A stretch of 64,000 bases of DNA from JAEUIA01 sp034440255 (lineage in GTDB: Bacteria; Planctomycetota; UBA1135; GCA-002686595): assembly GCA_034440255.1 (NCBI GenBank), contig JAWXBU010000121.1:1-64000 (forward strand). Direction: 5' to 3'. The position numbers and the translations under genes were made by a program. The notes below the pieces were generated by a model. The model was not told where the DNA came from, ran no database searches, and saw only the letters and a program-made list of their open reading frames with translations. Of the stretch, positions 8,536-17,247 are shown in pieces (position 1 is the stretch's first letter; each line of letters starts with the position of its first letter).

Positions 8536-9957
8536 TCAAGGAATCCAGGTCAGCGTCAGACCCTGCGTCAGGTTGAACGTCGACACCGAGCAGAACGCGA
8601 CCGCATCGCGGTACCAGCACTGGTAGTGACGCGTGTCACCGACGCTCGTGCTGCCGGCGATGTGGATCGGGCTCGGCGTCAAGCCGCCCGGATAGGTGGC
8701 CGAACCCGCGGCCGGGAACACGACGCCCATGCGCAAGATGCCGGACGCTGCGCACAACATCCCGTCGCCGAACGCGATCGGCGAACCCGCCAACCCGCTC
8801 GCTTGGAAGAAGAGGCCGGGGCCGGTGATGCTCGACGCCGTGAGCGAGAGCGTGTCGGTTCCGATCGACGCATTGCCAGCGTTCGTGAGCAACCCGCCCG
8901 CGCTGAAGCTCGAGTTCGCGCAACCGCTGCCCACCGCACCGTTGTTGCCGCAGGCGACGCACGTCGTTCCGGCAGCGCTGCCGTCGCAGAAGGAAGTTGC
9001 CGGCGTCGCGCAGGCCGTGCCGCCCGCTTCGGTGATGCTCAAGTCACCCGCGTAGAAAGCCGCGTTCCCGCTGCCGCCGTAGAGGCCGAATTGGATCAGG
9101 TACGTCGTGCCGCACACGCCGGGGAAGCTGACCGTCGATTCGAAACTCGACGCCGACGCGCACGCGTCGTCATTGCAAGCGATCGAGGAGCCCGCCGTCG
9201 GGCAGACGGCGCCGGTGTAGACCGCGAGCTTCGAGTCGGGGTTCAAACTTCCCGTCGGGACGCCGCACGTCGTGACCGTCACAGTGCCGTTCGAGGAGGG
9301 CGTGTACGTGAACCAGATGTCGTTGACCACGGCGGTGAAGCCGAAGAACGTGCAGAGCGCTTCGGACTGACCCTCAGGACCGGTCGTCGCCAGTGCGTTG
9401 CTCACGGCGTACGTTCCGGGGCCGGGGAGTGCCGTCGCTGTCGCGCAAGAGTCGTTCACCGGCGGGATCTGGATGTTGACCGAGAACTGTCCCACGCCCG
9501 GTGTCGCGACCGGGAACTGGCCCGGGTACAAGCCGAGTTGGATCACGTAGCTGTTTCCGGCGACGACCGACGCCGTCAAGTTCGATTGGAACCCGACCGC
9601 ACAGTTGTCGTCGTTGCACGCGAGAGCGCTGCCCGCCAGCGGGCACGTCGTTCCGGCGTACAGTGCGATCTTGGTGTCGATGCCGGTGATTCCGCAGGTT
9701 TCGACGACGACGACGCCGCTGGTCGGCGCGGTCCAGGTGAACCACACGTCGCTCGTCACTGTCGTCGAGCCGAGTTGATTGCAGAGCGCTTCGGCCTGAC
9801 CGTCTGCGCCGATCGTGGCTGCCGTATTGTCGAACGTGAACACGCCGGTGCCGACGATGACGTCGGGAGTCGTGCACGAATCGGCGCCGGTTTGCGCACT
9901 TGCGTTGGTCACGCAGAGCGCGAGGCTCGAAAGCACGAATAGAGAGAGTTGCTTCAT
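8536..9957 (-). CDS. Secreted protein with two all-beta repeats and planctomycete C-terminal domain
   Basis: A 473-residue exported protein of unknown function. Residues 1-22 are a signal peptide ending in NASAQ. Two homologous beta-rich repeats follow (about 25-165 and 170-310), each beginning with DSC/NDSC, holding a DVWFTW or DIWFTY core and ending with ACNDD; they resemble PPC-type cell-surface modules. A Cys-rich linker (CVACGNNG) leads to a C-terminal domain of about 130 residues with SGPGLFFQ-like, FGDGMLC, HYQCWYRD and FNLTQGL signatures. ATG 9957 is chosen because it starts the signal peptide. The same C-terminal domain recurs three more times in this window, twice as an orphan. Confidence 0.8.
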   Translation of the reverse strand: MKQLSLFVLSSLALCVTNASAQTGADSCTTPDVIVGTGVFTFDNTAATIGADGQAEALCNQLGSTTVTSDVWFTWTAPTSGVVVVETCGITGIDTKIALYAGTTCPLAGSALACNDDNCAVGFQSNLTASVVAGNSYVIQLGLYPGQFPVATPGVGQFSVNIQIPPVNDSCATATALPGPGTYAVSNALATTGPEGQSEALCTFFGFTAVVNDIWFTYTPSSNGTVTVTTCGVPTGSLNPDSKLAVYTGAVCPTAGSSIACNDDACASASSFESTVSFPGVCGTTYLIQFGLYGGSGNAAFYAGDLSITEAGGTACATPATSFCDGSAAGTTCVACGNNGAVGSGCANSSFSAGGLLTNAGNASIGTDTLSLTASSITGPGLFFQASGLAGSPIAFGDGMLCAASGILRMGVVFPAAGSATYPGGLTPSPIHIAGSTSVGDTRHYQCWYRDAVAFCSVSTFNLTQGLTLTWIP

Positions 9958-10233
9958 GTGTGTGTGGAGTCGGACTTGCGGTCCTGAGAGGTGAGAGTTG
10001 GAAGTCGTAGCGATCGATGGTGCAGAGCGAGAGATTCCCCGCACGACGGACGACCTGCTCAACTGTACTCGCACCTGTGCACTCGTGCAGCAGCAAGACG
10101 CGAGTGGATGTGTGGTTCGGAAACCATTTCTCGAAAACTTCGTTGCGGACTGAGAACAACAATTCGCACGAGATGGAGCGACGCTCGGCTGACGTGATTC
10201 GGAAGGAATTGCCGCGTGCTCTAGAGACAGCTT

Positions 10234-11142
10234 TCAGGTGCTGCGTCGCACTGGGAATGCGCCGGGCAAGAGTGCGAGGGCGGCCGCAGCGACGATCGAC
10301 GGGCCGAGCGGGAAATCCAGTTCGAAACTGATCACGACGCCGAGCACGACTGCGAGCACGCCGATGCCGGACGAGAGGAGAAAGAAGTTCGTCATCGAAC
10401 TCGCGAAGCGACGCGCAGCCAACGGCGGCAGCACGAGCAGCCCGAACAACATCGTCGGCCCGAGCGTCATCGTGCCGACCGACACGGTCAGTCCGACGAC
10501 CACGTTCAACAAGCCCTCGAATGCAGTCACATGTTTGCCGAGCACGCGCGCCGTCTCGCGGTCGAAGCTCACGAGCAACAAATCGCGCTGAAACCACACG
10601 AAAATGAGCAGTGAGAGGCCCAGAACGACCGCCAGCGTCTCGAACTCGTGGAGGCCGACGCCGAGCACTTCGCCCGTCAACAGTTGGTCCGCGTGTCCCT
10701 TGCCGATCGGCGACAGTCGCCCGAACAAGTACGTCGCCGCGTTGGCGATCGCGAACGCGGCGGCGGTGCGACCGATCTCGGATCCGAGGTTGCGCCGACC
10801 GGTCCACACCAACGCAGCAAGACCGACGAACGTGAACACCGCGGCCCACGCGAAGTGATAGTTCATCGCGGCGTGCGTGTCCGAGAGCGCGCTCTCGGCC
10901 GTCAGATCGCCGAGGCCGATGTGCTCGATCCACCACGGCAAGATCGCGAAACCGAAGACGACTCCGGCGGTCGCGAACTGCGGAAGTGCGATGCCTTGGA
11001 AGCTCGTGCGGCGCACGAGCAAAAAAACACCGGCGATGGGGCAGACGATGCCGGCGATGAGAGCTGCAGACAATGCCCAACGGAACAGGCTGATGCGCTC
11101 GATCCACGAGACGTCGGCGAGCGTGTCGTCGAGCGCGATCAA
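10234..11142 (-). CDS. znuB: Metal ABC transporter permease (ZnuB/MntB family)
   Basis: Integral membrane subunit of an ABC importer for zinc or manganese. The 302-residue protein is mostly hydrophobic, with about eight predicted membrane segments. It shows the family blocks GVFLLVRRTSFQGIALPQFA (about 40-59) and TMTLGPTMLFGLLVLPPLAA (about 225-244). Its start overlaps the end of the ATPase gene by 4 bp (ATGA), so translation is probably coupled. It is the last gene of the operon. The metal cannot be proved from the permease; zinc is favoured by the His-rich first gene. Confidence 0.9.
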   Translation of the reverse strand: MIALDDTLADVSWIERISLFRWALSAALIAGIVCPIAGVFLLVRRTSFQGIALPQFATAGVVFGFAILPWWIEHIGLGDLTAESALSDTHAAMNYHFAWAAVFTFVGLAALVWTGRRNLGSEIGRTAAAFAIANAATYLFGRLSPIGKGHADQLLTGEVLGVGLHEFETLAVVLGLSLLIFVWFQRDLLLVSFDRETARVLGKHVTAFEGLLNVVVGLTVSVGTMTLGPTMLFGLLVLPPLAARRFASSMTNFFLLSSGIGVLAVVLGVVISFELDFPLGPSIVAAAALALLPGAFPVRRST

Positions 11143-11864
11143 GGAGCGTCCTCCAGCATGGAACTCACAGTCGTGTACGACTCAGCTAGTCGTTCGGGCG
11201 CGAGGACGTCAGCCACCGAACCGCGCTCGACCATGCCGTTCGCGACCCACAGACAGGATTTCACCGCGTCGCGCACCATCGCAAGTTGGTGGCTGACGAG
11301 CAAGATGGCCATGTGTTCGCGCGTGTTCAGCCCGATCAAGAGTTCGAGGATGTGAGCTTGCGCTCCACGGTCGACGCCGCTCGTCGGTTCGTCGAGCAAG
11401 AGCAACTGCGGCCGCGTCATCAGCGCACGCGCGATCAACACGCGTTGACGTTGACCGCCGGACAACGACGCGAACGCATCGTGCGCGCGTTCTGCCAAGC
11501 CCACGCGTGCGAGGCAGTCGCGTGCGAGATCGCGATCGACGCGCCGCAATGTGCGCAGCCCACGCAGTCGACCGTACGCGCCCATCGCGACGACTTCGGT
11601 GACGGACAGTGGATAGATCGGATCGAGAGTCTCTCTCTGCGGCACGTAACCGATCGCGGCGCTCGTCCTCTCGACGCGACCGGCGAGAGGGGGGATGAGG
11701 CCCAAAATGCCGCGAAACAGCGTTGTTTTGCCAGAACCGTTGGGTCCGACGATGCCGAGGAAATCGCCGGCGCCGACCGCGAGGTCGACGCCGGAAACGA
11801 CAGTGCGTCTTCCGTATCCGAATGCGGCGCGATCGAGTCGCAAGAGGACGCTCATGGTGGGCAA
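11139..11864 (-). CDS. znuC: Metal ABC transporter ATP-binding protein (ZnuC family)
   Basis: Cytosolic ATPase of the metal importer. The 241-residue protein shows Walker A GPNGSGKTT near residue 40, the ABC signature LSGGQRQRV near 140 and Walker B LLLLDEPTSG near 160, with a switch His in LLVSHQLAMV. Two starts are possible: ATG 11864 and, four codons in, ATG 11855 (MSVLLRLDR), which matches relatives better. It lies 4 bp after the binding-protein gene and overlaps the permease by 4 bp. Confidence 0.92.
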   Translation of the reverse strand: MPTMSVLLRLDRAAFGYGRRTVVSGVDLAVGAGDFLGIVGPNGSGKTTLFRGILGLIPPLAGRVERTSAAIGYVPQRETLDPIYPLSVTEVVAMGAYGRLRGLRTLRRVDRDLARDCLARVGLAERAHDAFASLSGGQRQRVLIARALMTRPQLLLLDEPTSGVDRGAQAHILELLIGLNTREHMAILLVSHQLAMVRDAVKSCLWVANGMVERGSVADVLAPERLAESYTTVSSMLEDAP

Positions 11865-11868
11865 CTCC

Positions 11869-12831
11869 TCAACGTGCTGCCGGCGCAGTCGGGAGTGCCT
11901 CGGCGACTCGCTTGTGAATCGTGTCCATCATTCCGATCCACGTCTCGGCGCCGCTGGTGCCGCCGCACATGTTCGGCAGCTCTACGATCTTGGCACCGGT
12001 CTCGCGCGCCACTTGCTCGACGTTGTCGTTGTTCGACCACGGCGCTGTGAGGATCACGGCGCCTGGTTCTCGCTTCATCGTGTCGATCAAACTCGCGAGA
12101 TGATTCGGCGTGGGCGGAATGCCGGGCTTCGTTTCGATCGAGCCTTGGATCACGAGACCGTAGGCATCGGCGAAGTAGTCGAATTCCTTGTGGTAGACGA
12201 CGATCTTGCGCCCCTTCCAATCCTTCGCGACGAGTGCCCAGCGTGCACTCGCGTCGTCGAGCTTCTTCACGAGCGCCGCGTAGCGCTGGTCGAACACGAG
12301 CTTCGAGCCGGGCTCGACCAGCACGAGATGAGCGTGGATCACGCTCGCCATGTGCTGGCCCGCGCTGGGTGCTAGGTTCATGTGCGGATTGCCTTGAGGG
12401 TGCACGTCGCCGTCTTTGCGCGAGAGAACGGTCGGCACGGCGAGCGCGCTCCACCCTTCCGACACGTTCACGAAACCGGTCTTTCCAGGCTGAATTCTGT
12501 TGTTCCGACAGTTTTCGAGCAGACCGGGAACGACGCTCGATTCGAGCGACAGTCCGACTTGTACGAACACATCGGCACGAGACATCGCGACCAGATGACT
12601 GGGTTTGCCCATCAACGCGTGCGTGTTCTCTTTGCCCTTGTAGATCGTCGTGACGTCCACTCGATCGCCGCCGATCTCGCGCGTGATGTCGGCGAGGTCG
12701 GGCAGAGTGCAGACGACTTTCAGAGGATCGGCGGCGGGGAGTGCGTGAGCGAGACCCGTGAGCGCGACGAGCGCGAGGCACGAGATCGCCGATGCTGCAC
12801 GGCGGATGCGAATCGCAAGTGAGTTGTGCAT
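11869..12831 (-). CDS. znuA: Periplasmic metal-binding protein of the importer (ZnuA/TroA type)
   Basis: A 320-residue solute-binding protein of the TroA superfamily that captures the metal in the periplasm. A signal peptide spans about residues 1-34, followed by KVVCTLPDLADITREIGGD, the usual first strand-helix. Candidate ligands are the His in ENTHALMGKPS, the His in GNPHMNLAPSAG, the His in VVYHKEFDYFAD and an acidic residue near the C terminus. The long His-rich loop of classical ZnuA is absent. ATG 12831 is chosen for the signal peptide; the frame stays open upstream but is not protein-like. It is 5 bp downstream of the barrel gene. Confidence 0.88.
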   Translation of the reverse strand: MHNSLAIRIRRAASAISCLALVALTGLAHALPAADPLKVVCTLPDLADITREIGGDRVDVTTIYKGKENTHALMGKPSHLVAMSRADVFVQVGLSLESSVVPGLLENCRNNRIQPGKTGFVNVSEGWSALAVPTVLSRKDGDVHPQGNPHMNLAPSAGQHMASVIHAHLVLVEPGSKLVFDQRYAALVKKLDDASARWALVAKDWKGRKIVVYHKEFDYFADAYGLVIQGSIETKPGIPPTPNHLASLIDTMKREPGAVILTAPWSNNDNVEQVARETGAKIVELPNMCGGTSGAETWIGMMDTIHKRVAEALPTAPAAR

Positions 12832-12836
12832 GTGGA

Positions 12837-14084
12837 TCACCAGTTGACTCCGTGGCCGTGCGCTCCGACGAACACCGTGTACTGGATCGCGAAGCGTGTG
12901 GAGTCTTCGCCATCCTCGCGATTCTGTCCTGATGCAGCGACGCGCAGACGATGGAACTCGGAGAAGAGGTGCGTGTAGTACGCCTCGGTCTCGGAGACAT
13001 CCGGCGTACCCGCCTCGGGCGATTCGACTTGGCTGTACTGCAGACCGACGCTGTTCGACTTGTCCCACGCGTAATCGGCGAAGATGTAGAAGCCGTTCAA
13101 TTCGTCCGAGATCACGTCGACGCTGTCGTCCGTCGGATCTCCAGGTGTGCCGGCGTCGCCGATCGTCGAGTATGTGTCGCCGGTATCGAGCACGTACTCA
13201 CCGCCGAAAGTCCACGATTTCAGGCCCGAATCGTCGCTCCAGCCGTAGGTCGCGTCGAGGCCGAAGACCGTGTTGTCGAGGTCTTCGGCTGCATCTCCGC
13301 TGGGCTCGAAGGTGTATGCGAATCTCGGCAGTACGCGGGCCGATGTGCCGAGTTGCAGCACGCCGTTCTGTCCGACGTCGGTGAATGCAGTGAGGCGCGC
13401 AGTGAAGTTGAAGTCCTCCGCGTGCTTGCGATCCGCGATGCTCTGCGCAGCCTGCGTTTCAGGGTCGATGTCTTTGACGGATTCTGGGAGCAGGTTCGAG
13501 AACGCGCCGATCGACCAACGCACGGCAGTCTCGTCACTGACGCTCGTCCACGAGTCCCACTGCAAGCCGTCGCCCTTCACTTCGTCGCCGAGGAACGTGC
13601 GCAGCGCGAGCGGCCGCCGGATCGTGCGCAGCTCGTGCACGTGCGTCTGCATCTGCTTGCCGAAGTCGATGAAGAAACGGCCAGCGCGCAACGTGTGGTT
13701 GCCGCCTAGACCGGTGTAGTGCACGGCGGCCTCTTCGATCGCGACGTTCTCCTCGTCGGCGACAGCGACGAAGTAGGCCCACGCGCTCGGATCGACCCAC
13801 GACTGCGCGGCGAATTCGAGTGAGCGCAATTCGATGCGCTCACCGTCCTCGGATGCGCCCGAGTTGTGGATCGAATCGACGAGGGAATCGACGACGAACG
13901 AGAAGGCTGGATTGAAGACGTTGGAGAAGCGGTTGGCTTGGCCGGAGTCGTTCGACGATCCCGGGACGGAGTAGTTGGAAGGGACACTCGTCATGCCCGG
14001 CGTTTGGAACACCGGACCTTGCGCGAGAACGGCAGGGGAGAACGCAGCGAGCGCCAGAGCGCGCTGCACGATGAACGTAGACAT
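12837..14084 (-). CDS. Outer-membrane beta-barrel protein of the metal-uptake operon
   Basis: A 415-residue exported protein with a short signal peptide (about residues 1-21, ending AVLAQG). A long run of alternating polar and aromatic residues follows, typical of a porin barrel, such as LRAGRFFIDFGKQM and GFYIFADYAWDKS, and the chain ends in an aromatic residue (HGVNW). The segment HTLRAGRFFIDFGKQMQTHVH carries several His residues that could face the pore. It is directly followed by znuA, znuC and znuB with gaps of 5 bp or less, so it is probably the outer-membrane entry route for the same metal. I recognise no named family with certainty. Confidence 0.7.
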   Translation of the reverse strand: MSTFIVQRALALAAFSPAVLAQGPVFQTPGMTSVPSNYSVPGSSNDSGQANRFSNVFNPAFSFVVDSLVDSIHNSGASEDGERIELRSLEFAAQSWVDPSAWAYFVAVADEENVAIEEAAVHYTGLGGNHTLRAGRFFIDFGKQMQTHVHELRTIRRPLALRTFLGDEVKGDGLQWDSWTSVSDETAVRWSIGAFSNLLPESVKDIDPETQAAQSIADRKHAEDFNFTARLTAFTDVGQNGVLQLGTSARVLPRFAYTFEPSGDAAEDLDNTVFGLDATYGWSDDSGLKSWTFGGEYVLDTGDTYSTIGDAGTPGDPTDDSVDVISDELNGFYIFADYAWDKSNSVGLQYSQVESPEAGTPDVSETEAYYTHLFSEFHRLRVAASGQNREDGEDSTRFAIQYTVFVGAHGHGVNW

Positions 14085-14146
14085 GTGAATGAACTCTCGA
14101 AACGAAAACACGGCTCACGAAAGACCCGCGCGTGGCGGGACGAAAC

Positions 14147-14170
14147 ACCGACGAGCGCATGCTCGTCGGT
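14147..14170 (-). terminator. Hairpin between the His-rich gene and the barrel gene
   Basis: A perfect 10-bp stem (arms 14147-14156 and 14161-14170, arm ACCGACGAGC) with a GCAT loop lies in the 182-bp gap. On the minus strand a short T-rich stretch (TGTTTCGT) follows. It could act as a weak terminator or attenuator separating expression of the first gene from the transporter genes. Confidence 0.5.
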
Positions 14171-14266
14171 CCGGATCCGCAGCGGAAACACTGTGAAAAC
14201 AGCGACCCGTGCGAAGAGCGCGAGGTGCGAGCTCATTGCTCGACGGACTCGTGCTCGGACGTGCGG

Positions 14267-14689
14267 TCAGGCGACCGACGTCGGCGGCGAATGTTTCGGA
14301 GCGAAAGAAAGCGGCGGCAGAGAGAAGCGTGCGCACTCGCTGTGCGCGACGCTGCGCACTTCGACGAGCGTGCGCAGGCTGAATGCAGTCTGCGCCGGCG
14401 TCCATGTCGAGCCCGACGACCAGAACAACGTCGCGAGGAGACAATGATGGTGTTCGGCCGCACCTGCGTGCGGTACGACGCGCGCACCGAGGGGAACGTC
14501 CGTCGCGGTCGAGCTCGCGTGACCGTGCGCATCCGCGACGTGCAGCAGTTCGCCGTGCTCCGGACACACGACGTGGCCGACTTGGCTGGAGTGGATGGAC
14601 TCGGCCAGCCGACCGACGAGCACGAGGGCGGCCAAGACGAGCGCAGACAGCAGGCGGCGGGTCGAATTCGAAAGGTGCCTGTGCATCAC
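14267..14689 (-). CDS. Small His-rich exported or membrane-anchored protein
   Basis: A 140-residue protein, probably translated from ATG 14689 or the next ATG at 14686. A basic N terminus and a hydrophobic stretch (LLSALVLAALVLVGRLA) form a signal or anchor. The next part is rich in metal-ligand residues: SIHSSQVGHVVCPEHGELLH, DAHGHAS, HAGAAEHHHCLLA. The tail contains more His and Cys. Such proteins often stand beside zinc ABC importers. It lies upstream of the barrel and znuACB on the same strand, so a role as periplasmic zinc buffer or chaperone is plausible, though this is inference. No enzyme motif is seen. Confidence 0.6.
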   Translation of the reverse strand: MMHRHLSNSTRRLLSALVLAALVLVGRLAESIHSSQVGHVVCPEHGELLHVADAHGHASSTATDVPLGARVVPHAGAAEHHHCLLATLFWSSGSTWTPAQTAFSLRTLVEVRSVAHSECARFSLPPLSFAPKHSPPTSVA

Positions 14690-15257
14690 GAACTGCGCTC
14701 GACGCAGGAGCTGGGATTCGACTCGGCTGAGGTGCGACTGTCAAGCAGCGAGCGAGTAGGCGGCCGTTTGTCCAGAGCGGCGAGATGTCCTACGCGCGAC
14801 AGATTCACCAAGTAGAGCCTCGTACGCCTGACGCGTCGAAGTTCGCTGGCGAGGCACTTGGCGGAGACTTCGACGTGCGCCTCCGCGACCGAACAGCGCT
14901 GCTCGATCCCGTCTCCGCAGGAAAAATCCAGCGCGAACGAAACTCGGCGACGCAACGGAGGTTTCTACTCCTGTCGCGCGCACGAGCAACGAGAGTTTTC
15001 GACGGCTCTTCTGCACCGTGCGCGCGAACGGAGAGTTCGCCTGCGAACTCTCGTGAATGGGGGCCGATCCTTTGCAGCGGATCGGCACCACGCGAAGGAC
15101 GGCACGCCGGTGATGTTCCATCTTCGGCGCGCCGTCCGACTGCTTGTGCGTTGGACGCGCCGTTCGTTGCGTCGGCTGTCGATGTGCGGATGGACTGCGC
15201 TTCTTTTCGAAGGACGTGCGCGCAGGAGTCGCGCGAGCCTGCTGTGCGCGGATGGAC
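14690..15257. other. 568-bp gap with a cluster of three inverted repeats
   Basis: I see no convincing gene. Within 110 bp there are three inverted repeats: 15031-15052 (10-bp arms, 2-nt loop), 15063-15086 (8-bp arms, 8-nt loop) and 15097-15137 (7-bp arms, 27-nt loop). The phrase GGATGGACT recurs near 15197 and 15250. The left half is the promoter side of the His-rich gene. The cluster could be a structured RNA or stacked terminators downstream of the radical SAM gene, which is transcribed toward it. Confidence 0.4.
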
Positions 15258-16106
15258 TCAGACCGAAAGTCGCACCGCGAGTCCGGCGTCTTCGATCCGT
15301 TTCGCGAACGCCTCCATCCACTCGCGCGAAAGCGCCGACAGCGCGGGCGCTTCGGGTTGGAACGACGGACGCGCCATGCCGTAGAGCAAGACACCCTTCA
15401 CGGGAACGCCTTCCTCGACGAGGCTGCGGGCGAATTCAACGTACGCATCGGTCTCGGTTGAACTTGGCGGAGCAGCATCCCGCGCGAGCGCCATCGTCTG
15501 AATCCACGTCGTGCACGTCGTCGCCGCGAGCACCAAATTCGCTCGCGCGCGAGCCATTCCAGCGTGAGCGTTGTTCATGCGCGCCGTGCCCGCATCCGTC
15601 GCACTGTCGAGTTTGAACCACACGACACCGCCGATCCGGTGCAGCTCTTCGAGCCCGCGACGTACGTCGGGCTTGTGGATCAACGAGCCGTTCGTGATCA
15701 GTACGATCTGGACCTTGTCGCGTTGTCCGTACTCCTCGAGCATGCGACCGATCAGCTCCACGACGGCTGCGAATTGCGGACACGAGGTCGGTTCGCCGTT
15801 GCCCGAGATGGCCACGTCTTTCAATGCGCGCCAGCGCTCCTCGGGGACGTTCTTCTGCATCCAATCACCGCGCAAGATCCCATCGAGCATCGAGCGTAGT
15901 TCGCGTTCGAGCAGCGCCATGTCGCACTCGGGCGCGTTGCCGAACGTCAGGTCCGGGATCTCGCAGTAGACGCAGCGCCAATTGCACGCGCTGTTCGTGT
16001 TCAAGTTGACGCCGACGGAGACTCCACCCGCTCGCCGCGAAAGCACGGCGTAGACGTACGTGAGACCCGACTTGCGTCGGTCGTGATCGTGGATCGACAA
16101 GGTCAT
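15258..16106 (-). CDS. Radical SAM protein
   Basis: A 282-residue radical SAM enzyme. The cluster-binding motif C-x3-C-x2-C is CNWRCVYC at residues 41-48, followed by the SAM-contact segment VAISGNGEPTSCPQF near 109-123 and the strand VLITNGSL near 148. There is no C-terminal extra-cluster domain, and the length is close to a minimal radical SAM barrel. The layout resembles the MoaA/NifB-like wyosine-type branch with GNGEP in place of GGEP. ATG 16106 is chosen since the frame upstream is not protein-like. No substrate peptide or cofactor gene is adjacent, so the reaction is unknown. Confidence 0.82.
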   Translation of the reverse strand: MTLSIHDHDRRKSGLTYVYAVLSRRAGGVSVGVNLNTNSACNWRCVYCEIPDLTFGNAPECDMALLERELRSMLDGILRGDWMQKNVPEERWRALKDVAISGNGEPTSCPQFAAVVELIGRMLEEYGQRDKVQIVLITNGSLIHKPDVRRGLEELHRIGGVVWFKLDSATDAGTARMNNAHAGMARARANLVLAATTCTTWIQTMALARDAAPPSSTETDAYVEFARSLVEEGVPVKGVLLYGMARPSFQPEAPALSALSREWMEAFAKRIEDAGLAVRLSV

Positions 16107-16299
16107 TCTCGCTGTCCTCGAAACTACCACGCGGCCCAGCGATCGCGACGCCCAGTCGTGCAAGACGCGTGCGCGATTGCAAAATTGCGGGCTCGAGACT
16201 GACCCTACCGAGCCACGCACCGATCCTCCGACCGATCTACGCCGACGTGTTGGGACGTGCTGTCCCTGGCAGTACGGTCCATCTCGAATCCCTGCCGAA

Positions 16300-17247
16300 T
16301 CAAGTGGACCGCACGAGCTCACCGACATGGGCCTCGACCGAATCGGCCAAAGCGTCGAGGTCGTAGCCGCCTTCGAGCAGCGACACGAGTCGTCCGTCGC
16401 AGTGAGTTTTCGTCCACTCGACGAGCCGCCTCGTCATCGTCGCGAACGCGGCCGTCGACAGTTCGGTCTGCGCCAGCGGATCGTCGGCGTGCGCGTCGAA
16501 ACCGGCTGAAATGATCACGAATTGCGGCCTGAAATCGTCGAACGCAGGCAGGAGAACGTCGTCGAATGCTCCCAGCCACTCGCGATCGCCTGCGCCGACT
16601 CTCTGCGGCAGATTGAGCGTCGTGCCCAGGCCGTCGCCGATGCCGCGCTCGGTGTGCGCGCCCGTTCCAGGATAGAGCGGCCATTGATGCAACGATGCGT
16701 AGAACACGCGCGGGTCACGCTCGAAAATGTGCTGAGTGCCGTTGCCGTGGTGCACGTCCCAATCGAGGATCGCGACGCGTTCGACACCCATGCGCTCGAC
16801 GAGATGAGCGGCCGCGACGGCTGCGTTGTTGAAGACGCAGAAGCCCATCGCCTCCGCGCGCTCGGCGTGATGTCCGGGCGGTCGAGCAGCGACGAACGCG
16901 TTGCGCCATTCACCCCGCTGCACGCGCGACACCGCCGCGATGGCTCCGCCGACCGTCGCGCACGCGGCGCGCCACGAATCGGCAGACACGCGCGTGTCAC
17001 CTTCGTCGAGAACTCGCGCGCCGGATTCGATCGCGCGTCGAGCCGTGTCGATGTACTTCTCGTCGTGGACCAAAACGAGATCGGCGAGCGTGCACAGGGG
17101 GCCTTCCAAAGCCTGCATTTCGGCAGTCAAACCGCTGTCGCGCAGACGCTCCAGCACACTCTCGACGCGTGCAGCTCGCTCGGGGTGTCCGCTGCCTGTG
17201 TCGTGCCGCGTCGCGAACGCGTGCGTCACGAGCCCGGTGGAACTCAT
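16300..17247 (-). CDS. Histone-deacetylase-family zinc hydrolase
   Basis: A 315-residue cytosolic amide hydrolase of the class II HDAC / acetoin-utilisation / acetylpolyamine-amidohydrolase superfamily. The catalytic His pair is in RPPGHHAERAEAMGF (His126, His127). The zinc ligands lie in DWDVHHGNGTQ (Asp164, His166) and in ISAGFDAHADDP. The Gly-rich LLEGGYDLDAL is near the C terminus. Relatives deacetylate polyamines, lysines or other N-acetyl compounds; the substrate here is unknown. Its ATG overlaps the stop of the upstream HEAT/TPR gene by 4 bp, which fixes the start and suggests coupled translation. Confidence 0.9.
   Translation of the reverse strand: MSSTGLVTHAFATRHDTGSGHPERAARVESVLERLRDSGLTAEMQALEGPLCTLADLVLVHDEKYIDTARRAIESGARVLDEGDTRVSADSWRAACATVGGAIAAVSRVQRGEWRNAFVAARPPGHHAERAEAMGFCVFNNAAVAAAHLVERMGVERVAILDWDVHHGNGTQHIFERDPRVFYASLHQWPLYPGTGAHTERGIGDGLGTTLNLPQRVGAGDREWLGAFDDVLLPAFDDFRPQFVIISAGFDAHADDPLAQTELSTAAFATMTRRLVEWTKTHCDGRLVSLLEGGYDLDALADSVEAHVGELVRST

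Noticed and set aside
14785..15616. Several open frames of 100-250 codons on both strands
   Set aside because: All are Arg/Ser-rich by-products of GC-rich DNA without motifs or ribosome sites; the three inverted repeats argue for non-coding DNA.
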